22,156 nt of DNA from a virus. Location of the stretch: IMG/VR virus record IMGVR_UViG_3300042484_001810, positions 1-22,156 of that record; one strand, written 5' to 3'. A program made the translations under genes and the position numbers. This document shows, piece by piece, positions 13,419 through 22,156 of the stretch (positions within the stretch are counted from its first letter, which is position 1; every line of letters begins with the position of its first letter). The notes below the pieces were generated by a model that saw only the letters and a list, made by a program, of their open reading frames with translations, was not told the DNA's origin and ran no database searches.

Positions 13419-15917
13419 TTAATCGTGCGCGTATGCGCGTTTATCATATTTCCTAAGCTGTAGGCCAATTGTACCATCTTGCTTAGGAGTTTTATTAATT
13501 ACTGTATAAAGTCCTGCCTCTACTATTTCTTGATCTGTTAGTCCGATACCAAATACATAGCGGCTACTTAATCCTTGGTCGCCTGACTTTAAGTATACAG
13601 CGCTAGGAACGGAATCTACAATAAAACCATTTACGCCGTCATTACGAGGCACACACCTAACAAATTCAGAGCTACTACCATCCACACCTGTAAAAGCCGT
13701 GCGGCCCGCTTGCTGCCCTTTAAATAAGCATTCTTCACTGGTTTCCACTAAGTTACCCACAATTGAAATAATTTCTCCTGCCTGCAAGCCATCATCGCCA
13801 TAAAAATCACTAGGATCAATCCAGCGGACAAGGTCGCCACGCCCCAGCATATTTGCATCGGATAGAGCTTCGTCACTTACTCCATCACGCGAATAGATTA
13901 AATGCCCAGCCTCTAAATACGCGCGATTCATGGCCTGTACTTTGTCCCTGCACCCTGCCAGCTTAATCTTTGATGGATTGCCAGCTAATCCTTCAACTAT
14001 TGATCCATCGCTGTTTATGCGTAGTTTAATTAATGCTTTTTTGTTTAATGCAACATCAACATATTCAAGTTCAATACCATCAAAAGAGTTTGGCATGACC
14101 CGATCCATAGTGATATTAGACTCGCCACTAGCAGATAAATTACGATAATCAAGCTGCATCACTGGATAATTGCCTCGTAATTCATCACGTACAAATGACC
14201 ATCTAGATCCATCACGGAACACAGAACAACGGCCAGCATTTGCCATTGTTGCGATACGCTCACCATAAGATACGTCCTTATCATCAAATGTAAAATCGAA
14301 ATTCAACAGCGTCGTATTGCTTGGTAATGATGCATTAATACGCTGCATTGTGGCTGTGTCTAGCTGTGAAATATCACGCTTAGCAATGGCGGTGTGCTGG
14401 TGCAAAATGGATCTAAATAAGTTTCTGCTAGCACCACATTCAATCGTATTAAAATCACGAACCCAGCGCGTAAACTCACAATTGAACTTGCGCTCTGTCC
14501 CGCTAGTCGCTGATTCAGTGGCCTCCGTGGTTACGCGAATGATCGTAGATGATGGGAAAACTTTACTTGCGTAATCACGCACGCCATTAATGGATTCGAT
14601 CTGTAACTTATCATAATCGTTTGATGATCCTGAAAAATTAGTGCGCGTCATGTTTGTTTTATAGCGAGCAAGACCAAAGGAAGGGTTAATATAAATCGTC
14701 CTAAATTGCTGATCTAATGTGTTGCCCGAGAATGATCCTTGATACTGCCCGCGACTACCGGCGATTTCTGCATTATTTGTGTCTACCGCCCAATAATCAA
14801 TATTGAATGTAACCGTAGCAGCCGCATCGTCATTCCACTTTAACCCCCTAAGCATTGCAAAATTGTATTGCAGCACCGACACAGAGATAGGCAAGGTAAA
14901 GGTGGTAGTTGGCACTTTATTTCCATTATTTCTACGCATAGAAATAGATAGCGTAGTGTCAATTGGTGTATGTGATGGAATAACTCCGCTAAAAACAACT
15001 GTTGTTATCCCGCCAGATACTGTGTTTGATGATAAAGTGCAATTAGCATTAAATGCATCTGATAATGTCGAACTGCCTGAGGTGTAATTGTAAGTAAATA
15101 CTAGACGCACTCCTCCAGTAACGCCTAATACTTGATCTAAACTCGTATAGTCTCCACTAGAAAATACCATTGTTAAATTATTGACAGAAAATGTGCAGCT
15201 ACCGATACCAGTCAGTGCCTCAGCAGTAGATAATGGCGGTAACTTCTGCCCATTTACATCAGGCGTAGAAAATGATTCACGAATATTTGTAACCGTGGTT
15301 GTTCCGTCTTCTGGATACTGTCCTGCGCTCCACGTTGGCTTAAAAATAGAGTACGTCGCATTAGTAATATCAGTAAATGGCGTAGACGCAGATCGAACAA
15401 CTGCAACATCACCAGTACCACGACTGACAAACATCCATTCGGTAATAAACTTTACATTGTTGATGTATTCATAAAATGACTGTTGAATCAAGTCTGGATA
15501 GCTAACAACACGTCCGTAAATGTCTGGCATAGCCTGATAAAGACGATACTGGTTTGTAGCGCCGGTAAATTTATTATTAGGAGAATCTTTTCCTTGACCA
15601 ACATTATTTGGAATGTCAGGCTTTGGGTTTAGTGCAACAACAACAATGGCAGCAACAACAGCGATTGCAGCATAAACTAACACCTCAACAATACCTTCTT
15701 GGCGACGGGCTAATCTAACCACATCAAAGACAGAGGCCAATCTATCCATATCTTCGCACTCAGCAGGATTATCAATAATCCTGCCGTTCAACCATAGCGT
15801 ATAATCCGCGCCACTTTCTATGTGCAGAGCAATATTTTCTTGAATGGTTAGCGAATGATCAAGCGCATAAATATCGCCAATCATTGCCGCTTGTGGATCT
15901 TTATAGATTGTAAGCAT
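13419..15917 (-). CDS. TipJ/lambda J-like tail-tip (central hub) protein
   Basis: The 832-aa protein resembles the TipJ family host-specificity factor. Residues 1-75 are a lambda I-like ubiquitin-type domain. A hydrophobic stretch at about 77-96 (VLVYAAIAVVAAIVVVAL) and the signature YRLYQAMPDIYGRVVSYPDL (about 124-143) start the J-like body, followed by tail-hub domains. The hydrophobic segment is typical for the family and may enter the host envelope during DNA ejection. J-type proteins close the tail tip and contact the receptor. Its start lies within the end of the NlpC/P60 gene (17-base overlap), with only GGGA about twelve bases away as a ribosome site. The tail fibre gene follows after nine bases. 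Confidence 0.88.
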   Translation of the reverse strand: MLTIYKDPQAAMIGDIYALDHSLTIQENIALHIESGADYTLWLNGRIIDNPAECEDMDRLASVFDVVRLARRQEGIVEVLVYAAIAVVAAIVVVALNPKPDIPNNVGQGKDSPNNKFTGATNQYRLYQAMPDIYGRVVSYPDLIQQSFYEYINNVKFITEWMFVSRGTGDVAVVRSASTPFTDITNATYSIFKPTWSAGQYPEDGTTTVTNIRESFSTPDVNGQKLPPLSTAEALTGIGSCTFSVNNLTMVFSSGDYTSLDQVLGVTGGVRLVFTYNYTSGSSTLSDAFNANCTLSSNTVSGGITTVVFSGVIPSHTPIDTTLSISMRRNNGNKVPTTTFTLPISVSVLQYNFAMLRGLKWNDDAAATVTFNIDYWAVDTNNAEIAGSRGQYQGSFSGNTLDQQFRTIYINPSFGLARYKTNMTRTNFSGSSNDYDKLQIESINGVRDYASKVFPSSTIIRVTTEATESATSGTERKFNCEFTRWVRDFNTIECGASRNLFRSILHQHTAIAKRDISQLDTATMQRINASLPSNTTLLNFDFTFDDKDVSYGERIATMANAGRCSVFRDGSRWSFVRDELRGNYPVMQLDYRNLSASGESNITMDRVMPNSFDGIELEYVDVALNKKALIKLRINSDGSIVEGLAGNPSKIKLAGCRDKVQAMNRAYLEAGHLIYSRDGVSDEALSDANMLGRGDLVRWIDPSDFYGDDGLQAGEIISIVGNLVETSEECLFKGQQAGRTAFTGVDGSSSEFVRCVPRNDGVNGFIVDSVPSAVYLKSGDQGLSSRYVFGIGLTDQEIVEAGLYTVINKTPKQDGTIGLQLRKYDKRAYAHD

Positions 15918-16293
15918 AGAATTTCATTTTCCCGAATAAGCGCTCTAATGATGCGATTTTATCTATTTTTACAGATCCATAGCCTTTATCGTTACCGCCT
16001 GAGTGTATTACATGCCATTCATCAATCACAATCCCGCAGTGACTTGGCACTCCACCTTTAAAGCTCATGAATGCAAGTCCCGCCTGTACTGGTGATGACT
16101 CATGCCAATTTGGTGATTCTTCCTCAAATCCACCTTCGCTTATGTCACGAATAGGCATCAATCCTAGATCAATACCCATGACGTACTTGTAATACAGCAT
16201 GACAAGGCCGTAACAATCCATTGACTCGAACGAATGAGCATGTTTAACCCAAGGAATACCAATCGATTTTTGAATAAATTCTTCTTGCGTCAT
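15901..16293 (-). CDS. NlpC/P60 tail-tip peptidase (lambda K-like)
   Basis: This 130-aa protein is a cysteine peptidase of the NlpC/P60 family. The catalytic cysteine is C27 in MDCYGLVMLYY, the catalytic histidine is H85 in VPSHCGIVID, and a third polar residue is probably H97 in HVIHSGG. In lambda, protein K has this domain plus a Mov34-type metalloprotease domain. Here only the NlpC/P60 half is present, as in many other siphophages. It is thought to help the tail tip cross peptidoglycan or to process tail-tip proteins. Its start overlaps the previous gene by ATGA. Confidence 0.9.
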   Translation of the reverse strand: MTQEEFIQKSIGIPWVKHAHSFESMDCYGLVMLYYKYVMGIDLGLMPIRDISEGGFEEESPNWHESSPVQAGLAFMSFKGGVPSHCGIVIDEWHVIHSGGNDKGYGSVKIDKIASLERLFGKMKFYAYNL

Positions 16294-16772
16294 GTCAATT
16301 CAAGACCTGTAAAGTCCTCGATTGTGAAAATAGAGGAGATATCAAGCCGCATAGGATTGTCGTCTGATGCCTTAATAGTTACCGACTCTTTGCTGAACAC
16401 AATTCCGCCTTTATCAGAAACCCAAAGATCAATACTGAAAGCAATATCATCAGTAGATGATCCTATCCAATGGGTATATGTGGCCTTGATGGGAATGAAT
16501 TTACCCGCAGTAGAAACCTTATTTAATGCCTGTTTTAACTCCCTCCCTACTACGTAACGCGAGAATGACACAGAGAACGAGCTAACCGGATCTTTGCTTA
16601 TATCCGGCGGGTTAATTTTCATACTGCAAGGCGTGTAATCGTCACCGCCTAAGTTTACCGTATTAAATTGATGATCTACCAGCCGATAATATCCAAAATC
16701 AGGGTGAAAAAAAGACACTGTAAAATATTCAGGTTTATTAACCTTTGTTGTCCAGAACTCTTTCTTGTTCAT
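16290..16772 (-). CDS. Minor tail protein, DUF1833-like
   Basis: The 160-aa, beta-rich protein (YFTVSFFHPDFGYYRLVDHQ, SSFSVSFSRYVVGRELKQAL, AFSIDLWVSDKG) resembles the DUF1833 family, which lies just before the NlpC/P60 gene in many siphophages. It would be a small ring or adaptor at the tail tip, equivalent in position to lambda L or M. There is no enzyme motif and no cysteine cluster (one cysteine, in TPCSMKINP). It overlaps both neighbours by ATGA. Assignment is by gene order and overall pattern. Confidence 0.75.
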   Translation of the reverse strand: MNKKEFWTTKVNKPEYFTVSFFHPDFGYYRLVDHQFNTVNLGGDDYTPCSMKINPPDISKDPVSSFSVSFSRYVVGRELKQALNKVSTAGKFIPIKATYTHWIGSSTDDIAFSIDLWVSDKGGIVFSKESVTIKASDDNPMRLDISSIFTIEDFTGLELT

Positions 16773-18151
16773 GATGTAAGCGCCTGAATTTCAGAAGCAG
16801 ATAGTTTTCTTGTGTAGTAACGTAGGGTTGATATGCCGCTATTTAGTGCTAATTGTCCAGAATTCATCAAACCTATTGAAATAAAATCATCAGAGAATAG
16901 AAATAACTTACTTTCTTGTACTACTGATCCACCATTTAGAACCATCAAAATACCATTTTGATCATATGATATGCATGAACTATTTTTTTTGTCTAAAAAT
17001 GCGCTGTTTGATGTCTGTATTGTTGAGGTAGCTCCCAAATCATCCGTGCATCTTGCTCGTACATTTCCAAATAAATACCAAAAGCTTAGTGATCCTCCAG
17101 CTCCTAAAATAGTCTTTAGACTAGGAGTATCTACTGCAGAAAAAACACAATAAAATGATCCATTGTTTACGTTTAATAAGAAATCTGAATTTTTTATTTT
17201 CGCAACATCCTTTGCCCGAGTAACCGCCGCCGATGTAGTAACAATCCTAGACGTATAAAACGCCCCAGCTTCTAGATTCCATTCAGTAACCGAACCTGTG
17301 ACTGTTAATGTCAAACTGCCAGCGCTAGGCGTGAATGTTAGCGACACAAGGTTATTTGCGCCAGTGCCAACTAAAGAGCCTACACTTGATCCAGATAATG
17401 ATACTGTACCCGTACCATAGAATGACAATGTATGCGCGGTAGCTTTTACCGTCCTAGTCTGCGTAACACCAACATCAGAAGGGAATACAAGGTTGGTTCT
17501 GGCCTCTTCAATCAGTAGCTCTTTATATCCATACGACCATCTATAGCGCGGCTCATTAACACCGGCTTGTGTAAATACCCCTTGTGTAATTTCAGTAGTA
17601 CCACCGCTTGCACGAGTAAAGACGGCTTTTTCATGCAGCACACCATCTTTAACAATATCTACATACTCAACAGTCGGCCATTCTTGATTGACTGTTACAT
17701 CAAGTAGGCTTGCATACGTTTTCCAATCTGGCAATGTCACAATGTAATCGCCGGTATCTAGATATTCTTTAGGAACGACCAATTTACGCGCCATGATAGT
17801 GGCGTTATATGTGAATGATGTTTGGCTATCTTGCTTTGCATCCAAGAAGCCAGTAGATAAAAATCGGCATGTGTGATCTACAAGGCCAAATTCTGTCTTG
17901 ATGGGTAGAATGAATTCATTTAGGCCATTATCAAGATATTGTGATAGCTGCACCCATAACTTAAAACGCTGCGCATCATCCTCATTAAATCGAAAGGTAA
18001 CATCCCAAAAAACAGGCATATCTGAGCCAATTTTTTGAGTGTATGCAGGACCGCGCCTAGGGTTTGATTCTGTAAATTGCGCGGGCTGGGTGCGTGATTT
18101 ACCAGCAAATAAGAAAGTCGGCAAACCAACTGGATAAGCAATAATTGTCAT
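16769..18151 (-). CDS. Distal tail protein fused to a LamG-type receptor module
   Basis: Residues 1-125 resemble a short tail-tip/distal tail protein (MTIIAYPVGLPTFLFAG, FWDVTFRFNEDDAQRFKLW), which usually forms the whole gene product in related phages. Here the protein continues to 460 aa. Residues about 175-310 match a surface-binding module seen in phage structural proteins (FTRASGGTTEITQGVFTQAG, LLIEEARTN, NLEAGAFYTSRIVTTSAAV). Residues about 310-460 look like a LamG/concanavalin fold, ending with the typical YYTRKLSASEIQALTS. The added parts probably bind a glycan at the host surface. The gene overlaps both neighbours by ATGA. Confidence 0.75.
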   Translation of the reverse strand: MTIIAYPVGLPTFLFAGKSRTQPAQFTESNPRRGPAYTQKIGSDMPVFWDVTFRFNEDDAQRFKLWVQLSQYLDNGLNEFILPIKTEFGLVDHTCRFLSTGFLDAKQDSQTSFTYNATIMARKLVVPKEYLDTGDYIVTLPDWKTYASLLDVTVNQEWPTVEYVDIVKDGVLHEKAVFTRASGGTTEITQGVFTQAGVNEPRYRWSYGYKELLIEEARTNLVFPSDVGVTQTRTVKATAHTLSFYGTGTVSLSGSSVGSLVGTGANNLVSLTFTPSAGSLTLTVTGSVTEWNLEAGAFYTSRIVTTSAAVTRAKDVAKIKNSDFLLNVNNGSFYCVFSAVDTPSLKTILGAGGSLSFWYLFGNVRARCTDDLGATSTIQTSNSAFLDKKNSSCISYDQNGILMVLNGGSVVQESKLFLFSDDFISIGLMNSGQLALNSGISTLRYYTRKLSASEIQALTS

Positions 18152-21100
18152 AGTTTACTCTGTGCGTTTGAACCGGCTTTTAAGCCATCCCATGCTGGGC
18201 CAGTATTTGACCTAAGCCCATCACCAACGGCCTGCACTGCTTGACGTACCGCTATTTCAATCATTTTACCATCTGGTGAAGTTGTTGTCTGGATATCTGC
18301 GCCGGTATAGTTGCTAATGTTGATTGTAACGCCACCACCGCCACCGACCTGATTGGCGGGTGTTACGTTACCGTTTGACGTAGGCATCATGTACTGAGCG
18401 CCATTGTTAGCAGTATACATCTCCGGTGCGCCTGATTCATTAACTCGATACATAGATCCAGCATCAACAGCACCGCCGTACCGACGCGCTCCAGCTATAG
18501 GAGCTGCAGAAATAGAGGCAGCTCCTAGACCAGCAGCAGCAGCGCCAGCAGCAGCAGCAGCCGCAGGGGCTAATGCTGGCCCTACAATTGGAATAGCAGC
18601 AGTAGCGGCAAAGGCATTCATGGCGGCCATACTTGTCATCATCGCGACCTGACCAGAAGCCGCTGCTGTCATTGCCGCCGCTCCCACTGCTTTGCGTGAT
18701 GTGTCTACTGTCTCTTGAATGATGGAGTTTTTGACATATTGAACGCCCATCTGTACAAGCGCACCTACTGCCTCATTTAGTATTGAAGAAGCAAGGCCAC
18801 GCATAGCCTCTTGTGCTCCAATGGTGCCAGTTAAAAGCCCCTCAATAGCTGATGCTGATGCGGAACCAAATGCGTCTAGAGCATCAAGAGTAAATTGGTT
18901 GATCTCGCTTTGCTTCCCCCACGTTTGAATAGCTAAATCTTGTTTTGCGACGTTGTAATCCGTTTCAAGTTGCAATTTTGTTGCTGTTGCTTCTGCTGAT
19001 GCATTAACCCCAGCCGCCGCCATTTCTGTTTCATACTGATTTACAATTTCAAGCTTTGCTTTATATTCATCTTCAAGAGCTGTTACCGGATCAAGACCAC
19101 GGAACTTTGTTGTGACATCAATCGTCTTGTTTCGCACTTCAAGATTGGCCGCTTGCACCTTCTCTTGAATAGCCACCTCTTTGTCTGATTCAGACTCAAG
19201 GAATGCAACACGATCTTGCGCATACTTCTGAGCAACAAGAAATTTTGCCTCTTCGTATTGCTCAGTATTCTTGAATTTAAGCTTGTTTACTTTATCCAGT
19301 TCGTCCAGTTCTTGCGCGTCAATTTTGGCTAAGCCAGCAGCCGCGGCTGAGCGCAAACGCAGCAATTCTTGGTAGCCTTTTTCTTGCTGTGCTGCTAGTT
19401 TCTTAGCATTATCTTCACTATCAGCTGATCCGCTATTGATCACACGTTTTGGCTTTGATGCCGCTGGCTCTAATGATTTTTTTTCTTGATCTATTAGCTC
19501 TTGATTAACTTTTAATAAATTAGCTTTTTGACCTGCAAGCGCTTCTATCTGAGCAGCAGTTTTGCCAGCCTCTGCAGTTGCAGTTATTTCACCAGCGCTT
19601 GTTCCTAATACCCCGCCGACTTTCCCTGCTTTGCTCTTTACTATTGCATCCTGAGCTTTTTGTTTTGCGATTAATGCATCCATCTGCGTGTTAATTTCTG
19701 CGAGTGTCGCAGAGCGAGCAGCAGCATTTAGTGAGCGAAAGGCTTTCTCTACCCTCCCAATCGATTCTGCATATTCATCAGCTTTTTTCTTGTCTATGTT
19801 CTTTTGAAATTCAAACATGGCAACAGCTGCCAGAGCGATAATACCTACTGGCCCACCTAGAAAGGCCATTGCTGTGCGTAGCCCTAACATTGTTGCCGTA
19901 AGAGCATTAGTAGCAATGGTTGATGCGGTTGCTGCTGATGCCTGCATTCCAAGCGCCGCTGACATACCAGTAACCGCAGGTACAGCCAGTAAAGTGGATG
20001 TTCCAGCAGCAACCATTGATGCACCCCATGCAGTCATAGCCACAATTAGGCGTGATGCCACCACAGCACCCAGCGACAGAGCGGCTAGCTCAATTCCCAG
20101 CAACACCTTTTCAAGAGCGCTTCCAGCCTCAACCTTTCCGGTAAGTGCTGCTGTCAATGCATCTGCAAATACACGAAGGGAAGGATTAAGCTTCTCACCT
20201 ATTGCGATTTGCATTTGATCAAAAGAAGCTTTTAGCTTATCCATCGATCCTTGGAAGTTATCGCTGTTTGTTTTTGCTTGATCGTATGCCGAAGACGTGC
20301 CGACAAGTGAGGTAGATAGCTTATCTACTACATCCTTTTGAGCTATCAATGTCAAAGCAGCGTTGACGTTCTCAAGTCCAAACTTCTTAGTTAAATCAGC
20401 GATGCTTAGATTTTCTTTTGCAAGGTTATTAATTGCACCACTTAAGCCATTTACAGATGGTTTTAACTTCGTATTGGCATCATTTTCTAACTTAAGTAGA
20501 ACTGACTTAAGTGCAGTTCCTGCCTCTGACCCTACAATTGCGCCCTTTGCCAGACCCTGAATGGCGGCATTTACATCTGAGAATGAAATACCAACAGCAT
20601 TTGCAGTGGCTCCTGCATTCTTTAGAGCCTCATTAACTTGAACGATCTCAGCCGTTCCTTGTTGTGCACCAGCGGCCATGATGTTAATGAATTCACCGGC
20701 CTTGTTTGCACCTTCGCCAAACTGATTTAATGCGCTAGTAAGAGCAGCAGCCGCCTCCGGTGCCCCGATTGTAGCCGCCTTGGCCAATGTTAATACCTGA
20801 TCGGTTACTTCTTTTAAAGCTTCTTTATTTTCTAAAAGCTCTGGCTTTGTTGATCCGATAAGCTTCATTGCCTCGACAATTTCACTGGCAGACTTTCCGT
20901 ACTTTAGGCCCAGTTCTTTAGCTGCATCGCCAAAGAAAACAAGATCCTTTCCGGTAGCACCTGTCAGTGCGGAAAGATTGGATAATCCACGCTCGAATAC
21001 GCGTGCAGCATCACTAGCAGCCTTTAGCTGAGCAACTAAAGCACCAGCTGCAAAGATACCCGCAATGGATGTAGCTAGCACATTTGCTTGTTTTGTTAGT

Positions 21101-21216
21101 CCTTCAAACGACTTTCCAGCAGCATTTACTTCTCTATCAATACTTCTTCTGCCGTCAATCAACTCGCCTGTATTAAACCGTACATCATACTCAATGCCAC
21201 CAACATTCTCGCTCAT
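18148..21216 (-). CDS. Tail tape measure protein
   Basis: This 1022-aa protein sets tail length and helps DNA enter the host. Residues about 60-340 match the tape-measure core (FERGLSNLSALTG, AKELGLKYGKSASEIVEAMK, GEFINIMAAGAQQG). Hydrophobic segments lie at about 369-396, 400-435 and 443-468. A long charged coiled coil spans about 600-780. An alanine-rich tract is at 845-910, and the C-terminus has the lambda H-like pattern RRYGGAVDAGSMYRVNESG...EMYT (911-935), followed by a glycine-rich segment. At about 0.15 nm per residue the tail would be roughly 150 nm. The alanine tract reflects GCA/GCC repeats near 18530-18560. It overlaps neighbours by ATGA at both ends. Confidence 0.95.
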   Translation of the reverse strand: MSENVGGIEYDVRFNTGELIDGRRSIDREVNAAGKSFEGLTKQANVLATSIAGIFAAGALVAQLKAASDAARVFERGLSNLSALTGATGKDLVFFGDAAKELGLKYGKSASEIVEAMKLIGSTKPELLENKEALKEVTDQVLTLAKAATIGAPEAAAALTSALNQFGEGANKAGEFINIMAAGAQQGTAEIVQVNEALKNAGATANAVGISFSDVNAAIQGLAKGAIVGSEAGTALKSVLLKLENDANTKLKPSVNGLSGAINNLAKENLSIADLTKKFGLENVNAALTLIAQKDVVDKLSTSLVGTSSAYDQAKTNSDNFQGSMDKLKASFDQMQIAIGEKLNPSLRVFADALTAALTGKVEAGSALEKVLLGIELAALSLGAVVASRLIVAMTAWGASMVAAGTSTLLAVPAVTGMSAALGMQASAATASTIATNALTATMLGLRTAMAFLGGPVGIIALAAVAMFEFQKNIDKKKADEYAESIGRVEKAFRSLNAAARSATLAEINTQMDALIAKQKAQDAIVKSKAGKVGGVLGTSAGEITATAEAGKTAAQIEALAGQKANLLKVNQELIDQEKKSLEPAASKPKRVINSGSADSEDNAKKLAAQQEKGYQELLRLRSAAAAGLAKIDAQELDELDKVNKLKFKNTEQYEEAKFLVAQKYAQDRVAFLESESDKEVAIQEKVQAANLEVRNKTIDVTTKFRGLDPVTALEDEYKAKLEIVNQYETEMAAAGVNASAEATATKLQLETDYNVAKQDLAIQTWGKQSEINQFTLDALDAFGSASASAIEGLLTGTIGAQEAMRGLASSILNEAVGALVQMGVQYVKNSIIQETVDTSRKAVGAAAMTAAASGQVAMMTSMAAMNAFAATAAIPIVGPALAPAAAAAAGAAAAGLGAASISAAPIAGARRYGGAVDAGSMYRVNESGAPEMYTANNGAQYMMPTSNGNVTPANQVGGGGGVTINISNYTGADIQTTTSPDGKMIEIAVRQAVQAVGDGLRSNTGPAWDGLKAGSNAQSKL

Positions 21217-21797
21217 AGCCCAGCCTTTTCTCGTTTAGCCATCAGCTCAGCTTTGGCTTTCTTATATTGATCTTCTGTCATATCGACTTTGTTTTTAGCA
21301 GGGAATTTCATTTCAATTTGTCGCTGAAATTGAGTCATAGTCAATCGCCAAGCATCAGCAGCGCTGGTGCCTAAGTGTACCATAGCAGCGTCTACAAACT
21401 CGCTAGCGTCGAATGAATCGCTGTATTTACCTTCTCCTGATTTACCAGTTGGCTTAGCGCGCCCGGCAATTCCATCAGTCATCAAAGAGCGGGCCAGTAT
21501 GATGAGTTCACCATCAGGGATAGATCCATCTATCCTCTTGTCAAAAGTTTTACTATCCTTGTCTCCATCAATCCAACCGATTAATTTGTCACTATAAACA
21601 TCGTGCTCTAAGCAAACCCTCATAACGCGCATAGCAGCCAACAAACACATACGCTCGTTATGTAGCCAGTGGAAATATTGGACAATCTCTTTTGGATTGC
21701 CAATTTTAGCGATATTTTCAAAAGAAGGATTGAATAAAAAATAGTTACCTTCATCATCCGTTACGCCTATCTGGCCAATCTCTGTCAATGCTTGCAT
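21213..21797 (-). CDS. Tail assembly chaperone-position protein (DUF6246-like)
   Basis: The 194-aa protein is the first gene of the visible tail operon, immediately before the tape measure gene, where tail chaperones (lambda G/T) normally lie. The N-terminus (LTEIGQIGVTDDEGNYFLFN, SFENIAKIGNPKEIVQYF) and the C-terminal helix (EDQYKKAKAELMAKREKAG) fit what I recall of the DUF6246 phage family. There is no slippery site near the end, so the programmed frameshift of lambda G-T is not evident. The start ATG at 21797-21795 has AGGGG about five bases upstream. It probably binds tape measure protein or tail subunits during assembly; this is inferred from position. Confidence 0.7.
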   Translation of the reverse strand: MQALTEIGQIGVTDDEGNYFLFNPSFENIAKIGNPKEIVQYFHWLHNERMCLLAAMRVMRVCLEHDVYSDKLIGWIDGDKDSKTFDKRIDGSIPDGELIILARSLMTDGIAGRAKPTGKSGEGKYSDSFDASEFVDAAMVHLGTSAADAWRLTMTQFQRQIEMKFPAKNKVDMTEDQYKKAKAELMAKREKAGL

Positions 21798-21820
21798 GCT
21801 CGCCCCTAGAATATTTTTGT

Positions 21821-21829
21821 ATTATAGCA
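21821..21829 (-). promoter_or_regulatory. Extended -10 promoter of the tail operon
   Basis: On the minus strand TGCTATAAT (21829-21821) is a perfect extended -10 element. The -35 region (CATTAA) is poor, as often in extended -10 promoters. It lies 24 bases before the ATG at 21797, giving a short leader. It overlaps the -35 region of the opposite promoter at 21830-21858. Confidence 0.55.
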
Positions 21830-21858
21830 TTGACAGTAGATAATTAATGACGCATAGT
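21830..21858 (+). promoter_or_regulatory. Rightward promoter of the exonuclease gene
   Basis: A consensus -35 TTGACA (21830-21835) is followed by a 17-base spacer and -10 CATAGT (21853-21858). Transcription should start near 21865, 20 bases before the ATG at 21885, with AGGAG at 21873-21877 as the ribosome site. Confidence 0.65.
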
Positions 21859-21884
21859 AATGTACATTAACTAGGAGCAAGAAA

Positions 21885-22156
21885 AATGCAGGATAGATTC
21901 ATAATGCTAGACCTTGAAACACTAGGAAACAGGATTGACCCTGTCATTGCTCAGATTTCTGCTGTTGAATTCGATATTTCAACTGGATTATCAAAGTCAG
22001 AATTTAATGTTCATATTGAGCATCGTGATTACAATCAATACGGCCTTACCGTAGATCAATCCACCATTGCTTGGTGGGCACAGCAGTCACAAGCAGCAAA
22101 AGATGCTGTTTTTGGATCAGAAATTACTTACGATCTAAGGTATGCGCTTGAGCTTT
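21885..22156 (+). CDS. 3'-5' exonuclease (Rv2179c/RNase VIII-like), N-terminal part
   Basis: The frame starts MQDRFIMLDLETLGN and remains open to the right edge, giving 90 complete codons. MLDLETLG is exonuclease motif I of the DnaQ-like fold (D9 and E11). PVIAQISAVEFD follows, and the segment VDQSTIAWWAQQSQAAKDAV (around residues 58-77) matches the phage Rv2179c-like 3'-5' exoribonuclease group. Motifs II and III lie beyond the window. The enzyme probably degrades DNA or RNA from the 3' end. It is oriented opposite to the tail genes and has its own promoter and ribosome-binding site. Confidence 0.85.

Noticed and set aside
18520-18570. GCA/GCC trinucleotide repeat that could be taken for a satellite or CRISPR-like repeat
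   Set aside because: It encodes the alanine-rich tract of the tape measure protein in frame and has no spacer structure.
19817-20218. 133-aa alanine-rich plus-strand frame within the tape measure gene
   Set aside because: The composition simply mirrors the alanine-rich coding strand; no start signal and no recognisable domain.

Overview
The window is part of the genome of a tailed phage, or a prophage or phage-like contig. Several family-level features point to a long-tailed siphovirus of a Gram-negative (proteobacterial) host: a lambda-like tail-tip set (NlpC/P60 peptidase plus a TipJ-type J protein), a 1022-residue tape measure, and a YdaS/Cro-type small DNA-binding protein. The DNA is AT-rich. 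No integrase, terminase, portal, capsid or lysis gene is visible, so lifestyle and host genus cannot be settled from this piece.

Layout, left to right. (1) 83-2391, minus strand: a tightly packed cassette of nine small genes, most sharing ATGA or 7-8 base overlaps. It is read leftward from a promoter at about 2358-2391. A near-identical promoter at 83-116 reads out of the left edge. (2) 2392-2995: about 600 bases with no convincing gene. It holds a minus-strand terminator, a TA-rich tract, about six copies of a motif like AWTAAAAGGGGAAC, and a perfect 25-bp inverted repeat. It is the best candidate for a replication origin. (3) 2996-5665, minus strand: a two-gene unit of a small helix-turn-helix protein and an 816-aa primase-polymerase/ATPase, closed by a terminator. 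(4) 5737-11077, plus strand: a recombination/replication operon, namely a small coiled-coil protein, a Sak4-like ATPase, an SSB-like protein, a PD-(D/E)XK nuclease with Cas4-like cysteines, an SF2 helicase, a VRR-NUC nuclease and two small unknown genes. A bidirectional terminator ends it. (5) 11082-21797, minus strand: the tail module, transcribed right to left: tail chaperone-position protein, tape measure, tail-tip protein with a C-terminal receptor-type module, DUF1833-like protein, NlpC/P60 peptidase, TipJ/J tail tip, and an SGNH-esterase tail fibre. (6) 21885 to the right edge, plus strand: the start of a 3'-5' exonuclease gene with its own promoter, divergent from the tail operon.

How the parts fit together. 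The helix-turn-helix gene and the recombination operon are divergently transcribed from a 154-base control region. That region carries a promoter and a 21-bp palindrome over the expected transcription start. Three promoters (two leftward, one rightward) share AGTRCTTGCAY followed by a 17-base spacer, suggesting one coordinated early regulon. Primase-polymerase, SSB, Sak4 annealase/ATPase, Cas4-like nuclease, helicase and VRR-NUC nuclease form a self-contained replication-recombination set. No DNA polymerase is visible in the window. The tail genes build a tail with a polysaccharide-modifying fibre at its tip.

The most interesting points are the candidate origin next to the primase gene, the shared promoter family, a previously easy-to-miss 26-aa membrane peptide gene inside the small-gene cassette, and two separate receptor or glycan modules in the tail. 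All function assignments rest on motif reading by eye. No database search was run.
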